The notes under the pieces: generated by a model
What the model saw: only the letters and a program-made list of their open reading frames with translations
Database searches by the model: none
What the model was told of the DNA's origin: nothing
Translations under genes and position numbers: made by a program
Part shown: positions 13,347-17,261 of the stretch, piece by piece
How the letters are laid out: the number at the start of each line of letters is the position of its first letter
Position numbering within the stretch: the stretch's first letter is position 1
Assembly (NCBI GenBank): GCA_036123585.1
Contig: JAZADN010000024.1
Span: 1-17,261 of the forward strand
Reading direction: 5' to 3'
From: UBA9410 sp036123585
GTDB lineage: Bacteria; Actinomycetota; Acidimicrobiia; Acidimicrobiales; MedAcidi-G1
Length of the DNA: 17,261 bases

Positions 13347-13817
13347 ATGCCACGCAAGGGCCCCGCAGACCGTCGGGAACTGACCCCGGATCCCGTCTAC
13401 CGCTCGACCGCGGTCACCCAGCTCGTGAACAAGGTCCTCCAGCGTGGCAAGCGCTCGACGGCGGAGCGCATCGTCTACTCGGCGTTGTCCACTGTCGAGT
13501 CCAAGACCGGTTCGGAGCCGGTCACCACGCTCAAGCGGGCCATTGACAACGTCCGCCCGCAGCTCGAGGTTCGCAGCCGCCGCGTAGGTGGCGCGACCTA
13601 CCAGGTCCCGGTCGAGGTGCGTCCTCGCCGGGCCAACACGCTTGCCGTCCGCTGGCTGGTCAACTACTCGCGGGACCGCCGCGAGCGGACCATGGCCGAG
13701 CGACTGGCCAATGAGATCATGGACGCTGCGAACGGGCTGGGTTCCTCGGTGAAGCGCCGAGAGGACTTGCACAAGATGGCCGAGTCGAACAAGGCCTTCG
13801 CCCACTACCGCTGGTAG
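13347..13817 (+). CDS. rpsG: 30S ribosomal protein S7
   Basis: This 156-aa S7 has the standard length, with MPRKGPADRRELTPDPVYRS, LQRGKRSTAERIVYSAL, VRSRRVGGATYQVPVEVRP and ERLANEIMDAANGLGSSVKR. S7 nucleates assembly of the 30S head and contacts E-site tRNA. The start ATG at 13347 is preceded by AAGGAAGG (13333-13340) inside the end of rpsL, so translation is coupled. In E. coli, S7 represses its own operon by binding near the rpsL-rpsG junction. Here that junction is only 2 nt long, so the same site cannot exist in that form. Confidence 0.98.
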   Translation: MPRKGPADRRELTPDPVYRSTAVTQLVNKVLQRGKRSTAERIVYSALSTVESKTGSEPVTTLKRAIDNVRPQLEVRSRRVGGATYQVPVEVRPRRANTLAVRWLVNYSRDRRERTMAERLANEIMDAANGLGSSVKRREDLHKMAESNKAFAHYRW

Positions 13818-13852
13818 GCGGTCCCCGCAGCGAAACTCCACCGAGAGCCGGC

Positions 13853-13884
13853 TCGGCGCGCCAAGACGGCGCCCCGCGCGCCGA
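13853..13884 (+). terminator. GC hairpin between rpsG and fusA
   Basis: TCGGCGCGC and GCGCGCCGA form a perfect 9-bp stem around a 14-nt loop, 35 nt after rpsG. A 10-bp palindrome, GAGCCGGCTC, overlaps its left edge (13845-13854). No T-run follows. Likely roles are partial attenuation, RNA processing or protection of the upstream message. Confidence 0.35.
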
Positions 13885-13944
13885 CGCCGTGACGCTCCGG
13901 CCGACTCGGCGAGCCGCCCGACCAGGGCTGCATGACTTACACCG

Positions 13945-13974
13945 ACCACGAAGAACCACGACGAACCACCACGA
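13945..13974 (+). repeat. fusA: ACCACGA repeats in the fusA leader
   Basis: ACCACGA occurs three times (13945-13951, 13955-13961, 13968-13974) in an A/C-rich, G-poor stretch just before the fusA start. The related GAACCACGA appears in the tuf leader at about 16098-16106. Confidence 0.6.
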
Positions 13975-13982
13975 GCACAGAG

Positions 13983-16070
13983 ATGGCGAATCGACACCCA
14001 CTTGAGAAGACCCGCAACATCGGGATCATGGCCCACATCGACGCGGGCAAGACCACGACGACGGAGCGGATCCTCTACTACACCGGCGTCAACTACAAGA
14101 TCGGCGAGGTCCACGACGGCGCCGCCACTATGGACTGGATGGAGCAGGAGCAGGAACGAGGGATCACGATCACCTCGGCGGCTACCAGTTGCTTCTGGAA
14201 CGACCACCGGATCAACATCATCGACACCCCGGGCCACGTCGACTTCACCGTCGAAGTAGAGCGCTCGCTACGCGTGCTCGACGGCGCGGTCGCCGTATTC
14301 GACGGTGTGGCTGGCGTGGAGCCCCAGACCGAGACGGTGTGGCGCCAGGCCGACAAGTACAACGTCCCGCGGATGTGCTTCATCAACAAGATGGACCGCA
14401 CCGGCGCCGACTTCTACTTCGTGCTGGGCACCATCCGGGAGCGCCTCGGCTGCAAGGCCGCCGTCCTGCAGCTGCCCATCGGCGCCGAGTCCGAGTTCGC
14501 CGGCATCGTCGACTTGGTCGAGATGAACGCCCTGGTCTGGCAGGGCGAAGACCTGGGTGCCTCATGGGACGTGGTCGACATCCCCGAGGATTTGGTGGAC
14601 TCCGCTGAGGAGCACCGGGCCGAGCTGATCGACTTGCTGGCCGAGTTCGACGAGGGCATTCTCGAGAAGTTCGTGGGCGAGGAGGAGATCACCGCCGCCG
14701 ACGTCCGGGCCGCCGTGCGGACCGGCACTCTGGCCGGGCATTGCGTGCCGATCCTCACCGGCACTGCCTTCAAGAACAAGGGCGTGCAGCCGCTGCTGGA
14801 CGCCGTGGTTGAGTACCTGCCGTCGCCGACCGACCTCCCGCCGGTGGAGGGTGTGCACCCCCGTTCAGGCGATGCCCTGGAGCGCGACGCCGATGACTCG
14901 GCGCCTTTCTCGGCCCTGGCCTTCAAGATCATGACCGACCCCCACGTCGGCAAGCTGACCTACTTCCGGGCCTACAGCGGAGTGCTGGACAAGGGTTCGG
15001 CGGTCATGAACACCCGCACCGAGAACAAGGAGCGGATCGGGCGCATCCTGGAGATGCACGCCAACGACCGCGAGGACCGCGACGACGTCCGGACCGGCGA
15101 CATCGTGGCCGGCATCGGCCTCAAGAACACCCGCACTGGAGACACCCTGTGCGACCCGGACCATCCGATCGTGCTTGAGCAACTCGAGTTCCCAGAGCCG
15201 GTGATCCATGTGGCTGTCGAGCCTCGTTCGAAGGCCGATCAGGACAAGATGGGCAAGGCCCTCAGCGCCCTGGCCGAGGAGGATCCGACCTTTACCGTCC
15301 GCAGCGACGAGGAGACCGGCCAGACCATCATCGGGGGCATGGGCGAACTGCACCTCGAGGTGCTGGTCGATCGCATGCTCCGCGAGTTCCGGGTGGACGC
15401 CAACGTCGGCAAGCCACAGGTGGCCTACCGGGAGACGATCACCAAGGCGGTCACCGATCACCGCTACACCTACAAGAAGCAGACCGGCGGCTCGGGCCAG
15501 TATGCCGAGATCGTGGCCAGCCTCGAGCCGTTCGAGGACGAGGAGTCCACCTACCTCTTCGAGGACAACGTCACCGGCGGCCGGATCCCCAAGGAGTACA
15601 TCCCGTCGGTGGACGCGGGCGTGCAGTTGGCCACCACCAACGGTCCGCTGGCCGGCTACCAGGTCCTCGGGATCAAGGTGGCCCTGAATGACGGCAAGTC
15701 CCACGACGTGGACTCTTCGGAGATGGCCTTCAAGATCGCGGCCCAGGCGTGGTTCCGGGAGGCCATGAGGATGGCCAAGCCGGTCCTACTGGAACCCGTG
15801 ATGTCTGTCGAGGTCGTAACCCCCGAGGATTACATGGGCGACGTAGTGGGCGACCTGAACTCCCGGCGGGGCCGGGTCGGCCAGATGGAGGCCCGTGGAA
15901 CTAATCAGGTAGTCAGCGCCCAGGTGCCGCTGTCGGAGATGTTCGGTTACGCTACTGACCTGCGTTCACGCACTCAGGGACGCGCCACCTACACCATGCA
16001 GTTCGACTCATACCAGCAGACGCCTGGGTCGGTGCAGGAGGAGATCACCCGCCGGGTTCACGGCGAGTGA
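13983..16070 (+). CDS. fusA: translation elongation factor G
   Basis: This 695-aa EF-G is the ribosomal translocase GTPase. The G domain (about 1-290) has AHIDAGKTTTT at 17-27, switch residues ERGITITSAAT at 58-68, DTPGHVDF at 81-88 and NKMD at 135-138. Domain II follows, then III (EDPTFTVRSDEETGQT), IV (YKKQTGGSGQYAEIV; HDVDSSEMAFKIAA) and V (LLEPVMSVEVVTPEDYMGDV). Nothing catalytic is missing. The ATG at 13983 (MANRHPLEKTRN) fits the family start, although its ribosome site (GAGCACAG) is weak. An in-frame ATG at 13932 behind AGGG would add 17 poorly conserved residues. rpsG lies 165 nt upstream and tuf 99 nt downstream. Confidence 0.98.
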   Translation: MANRHPLEKTRNIGIMAHIDAGKTTTTERILYYTGVNYKIGEVHDGAATMDWMEQEQERGITITSAATSCFWNDHRINIIDTPGHVDFTVEVERSLRVLDGAVAVFDGVAGVEPQTETVWRQADKYNVPRMCFINKMDRTGADFYFVLGTIRERLGCKAAVLQLPIGAESEFAGIVDLVEMNALVWQGEDLGASWDVVDIPEDLVDSAEEHRAELIDLLAEFDEGILEKFVGEEEITAADVRAAVRTGTLAGHCVPILTGTAFKNKGVQPLLDAVVEYLPSPTDLPPVEGVHPRSGDALERDADDSAPFSALAFKIMTDPHVGKLTYFRAYSGVLDKGSAVMNTRTENKERIGRILEMHANDREDRDDVRTGDIVAGIGLKNTRTGDTLCDPDHPIVLEQLEFPEPVIHVAVEPRSKADQDKMGKALSALAEEDPTFTVRSDEETGQTIIGGMGELHLEVLVDRMLREFRVDANVGKPQVAYRETITKAVTDHRYTYKKQTGGSGQYAEIVASLEPFEDEESTYLFEDNVTGGRIPKEYIPSVDAGVQLATTNGPLAGYQVLGIKVALNDGKSHDVDSSEMAFKIAAQAWFREAMRMAKPVLLEPVMSVEVVTPEDYMGDVVGDLNSRRGRVGQMEARGTNQVVSAQVPLSEMFGYATDLRSRTQGRATYTMQFDSYQQTPGSVQEEITRRVHGE

Positions 16071-16106
16071 TCGGCGGGGATCCGGCCCAGGGTCTTCGAA
16101 CCACGA

Positions 16107-16132
16107 TTCCAGAAGAAGTTTCCAGAAAAAGT
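16107..16132 (+). repeat. 13-bp tandem repeat in the tuf leader
   Basis: TTCCAGAAGAAGT (16107-16119) is followed directly by TTCCAGAAAAAGT (16120-16132), with one mismatch in 13. The 99-nt fusA-tuf gap is unusually A-rich for this genome and should be largely unstructured. Confidence 0.8.
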
Positions 16133-16169
16133 CTCAAGTACAGAGAGAAACCGAGGAAGAAGAAGCGAC

Positions 16170-17261
16170 ATGGCTAAGGCCCAGTTCGAGCGCACCAAGC
16201 CCCACGTGAACGTGGGGACCATGGGTCACATCGACCACGGGAAGACCACCCTGACCGCGGCGATTACCAAGGTTCTGTCGGACCGTGACCCGAACTCCAC
16301 CTCCTTCACGGAGTTCGAGAACATCGACAAGGCCCCCGAGGAGCGGGAGCGCGGCATCACCATCAACGTGAGCCATGTCGAGTACGAGACCGCCAACCGG
16401 CACTACGCCCACGTCGACATGCCGGGCCACGCGGACTACATCAAGAACATGATCACCGGTGCCGCCCAGGTCGACGGTGCCATTCTGGTGGTGTCGGCCG
16501 CCGACGGCCCGATGCCCCAGACCCGTGAACACGTGCTTCTGGCACGTCAGGTTGGCGTACCGAAGATCATCGTGGCGCTGAACAAGTGCGACATGGTGGA
16601 CGACGAGGAGCTACTCGAGTTGGTCGAGATGGAGGTGCGCGAGCTCCTCGACGAATACGGGTTCCCCGGTGACGACACTCCGGTCGTGCGAGTTTCCGCG
16701 CTCAAGGGCCTCGAGGGCGACGAGGCGGCCGGTGACCAGATTGTCGAACTGATGAACCAGGTCGATGACTACATCCCGCAGCCCGAGCGTGACGTCGACA
16801 AGCCCTTCCTGATGCCGATCGAGGACGTGTTCTCGATCACCGGCCGCGGCACCGTGGTTACCGGCCGTGTCGAGCAAGGCGTCGTCAACACCGGCGACAG
16901 CATCGAGATCGTTGGTATCAAGGACACCCAGACCACGACCTGCACCGGTGTGGAGATGTTCCGCAAGTTGCTCGACCAGGGCGAGGCCGGGGACAACATC
17001 GGCGCCCTGCTGCGTGGCATCGACAAGGAGGAGGTCCAGCGTGGTCAGGTCCTGGCCAAGCCGGGCTCGATCACGCCGCACACCAACTTCGAGGCTGAGG
17101 TCTACGTGCTGACCAAGGAGGAGGGTGGCCGCCACAAGCCGTTCTTCTCGAACTACCGGCCGCAGTTCTACTTCCGGACCACCGACGTGACGGGCATGAT
17201 TGAGTTGCCTGCCGGTACCGAGATGTGCATGCCAGGCGACAACACGACCATGACTGTTGAG
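16170..17261 (+). CDS. tuf: translation elongation factor Tu (3' end outside window)
   Basis: The first 364 residues of EF-Tu, the GTPase that delivers aminoacyl-tRNA, are present. About 30 C-terminal residues are cut off by the window edge, not by mutation. The P-loop is GHIDHGKTTLT (19-29), switch I has ERERGITIN, DMPGHADY is at 83-90 with catalytic H87, NKCD is at 138-141 and SAL at 176-178. Domain II follows (GRGTVVTGRVEQG), then the start of domain III (FSNYRPQFYFRTTDVTG). M84 replaces the Cys or Ala usually seen in the DxPGH motif. GAGGAAG at 16153-16159 is the ribosome site, 10 nt from the ATG. It is the fourth gene of the str operon. Confidence 0.98.
   Translation, partial: MAKAQFERTKPHVNVGTMGHIDHGKTTLTAAITKVLSDRDPNSTSFTEFENIDKAPEERERGITINVSHVEYETANRHYAHVDMPGHADYIKNMITGAAQVDGAILVVSAADGPMPQTREHVLLARQVGVPKIIVALNKCDMVDDEELLELVEMEVRELLDEYGFPGDDTPVVRVSALKGLEGDEAAGDQIVELMNQVDDYIPQPERDVDKPFLMPIEDVFSITGRGTVVTGRVEQGVVNTGDSIEIVGIKDTQTTTCTGVEMFRKLLDQGEAGDNIGALLRGIDKEEVQRGQVLAKPGSITPHTNFEAEVYVLTKEEGGRHKPFFSNYRPQFYFRTTDVTGMIELPAGTEMCMPGDNTTMTVE

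Noticed and set aside
1..17261. Mobile element, CRISPR array, toxin-antitoxin or other new gene system
   Set aside because: All sizeable plus-strand genes belong to known core families in a conserved order. No transposase, spaced repeat array, integrase or attachment site was seen.

Overview
This window is a compact, plus-strand-only stretch of a high-GC bacterial chromosome. It carries the classic transcription and translation core: tRNA-Thr, tRNA-Met(CAT), rpmG, tRNA-Trp, secE, nusG, rplK, rplA, rplJ, rplL, rpoB, rpoC, rpsL, rpsG, fusA and a tuf gene cut by the right edge. The organism looks like an actinomycetote. The tRNA-Thr/tRNA-Met/rpmG/.../tRNA-Trp/secE order is the one known from Mycobacterium, NusG has a long acidic N-terminal extension, and beta-prime carries a long charged coiled-coil insert after its first zinc site. 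Non-mycobacterial details (direct rpoC-rpsL adjacency, divergent beta-prime motifs) make me lean, with moderate confidence only, to a deep-branching class such as Acidimicrobiia.

Layout. Positions 1-586 hold three tRNA genes around a small L33 gene. Positions 701-2436 carry secE-nusG (1-nt overlap) and rplK. Positions 2585-4666 carry rplA, then a 346-nt structured leader, then rplJ-rplL. A 387-nt gap follows (4667-5053) with three successive hairpins, a short T-run and two good promoter matches, and then rpoB and rpoC. A well-formed promoter (TTGACC-16-TAGAAT) and a long 5' UTR with an 11-bp hairpin lead into the str operon rpsL-rpsG-fusA-tuf.

How the genes work together. rpoB and rpoC encode the catalytic pair of RNA polymerase. 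NusG couples polymerase to elongation control. SecE is part of the protein-export channel. L33, L11, L1, L10, L12, S12 and S7 are ribosomal proteins, and L11, L10 and L12 form the platform that recruits EF-G and EF-Tu, both encoded downstream. The three tRNAs feed the same machinery.

There is no sign of a mobile element, CRISPR array, defence locus or other new gene system: this is housekeeping DNA. The most unusual observation is in RpoC. All four cysteines of the normally near-universal second zinc-binding site (Zn2) are absent, with alignment and spacing otherwise intact, and a conserved histidine at the N-terminal hinge of the bridge helix is proline. Other points of interest are the acidic tails on NusG, L10 and RpoC, the rplJ leader with competing pairings, and A/C-rich, repeat-bearing leaders before rpoC, fusA and tuf.
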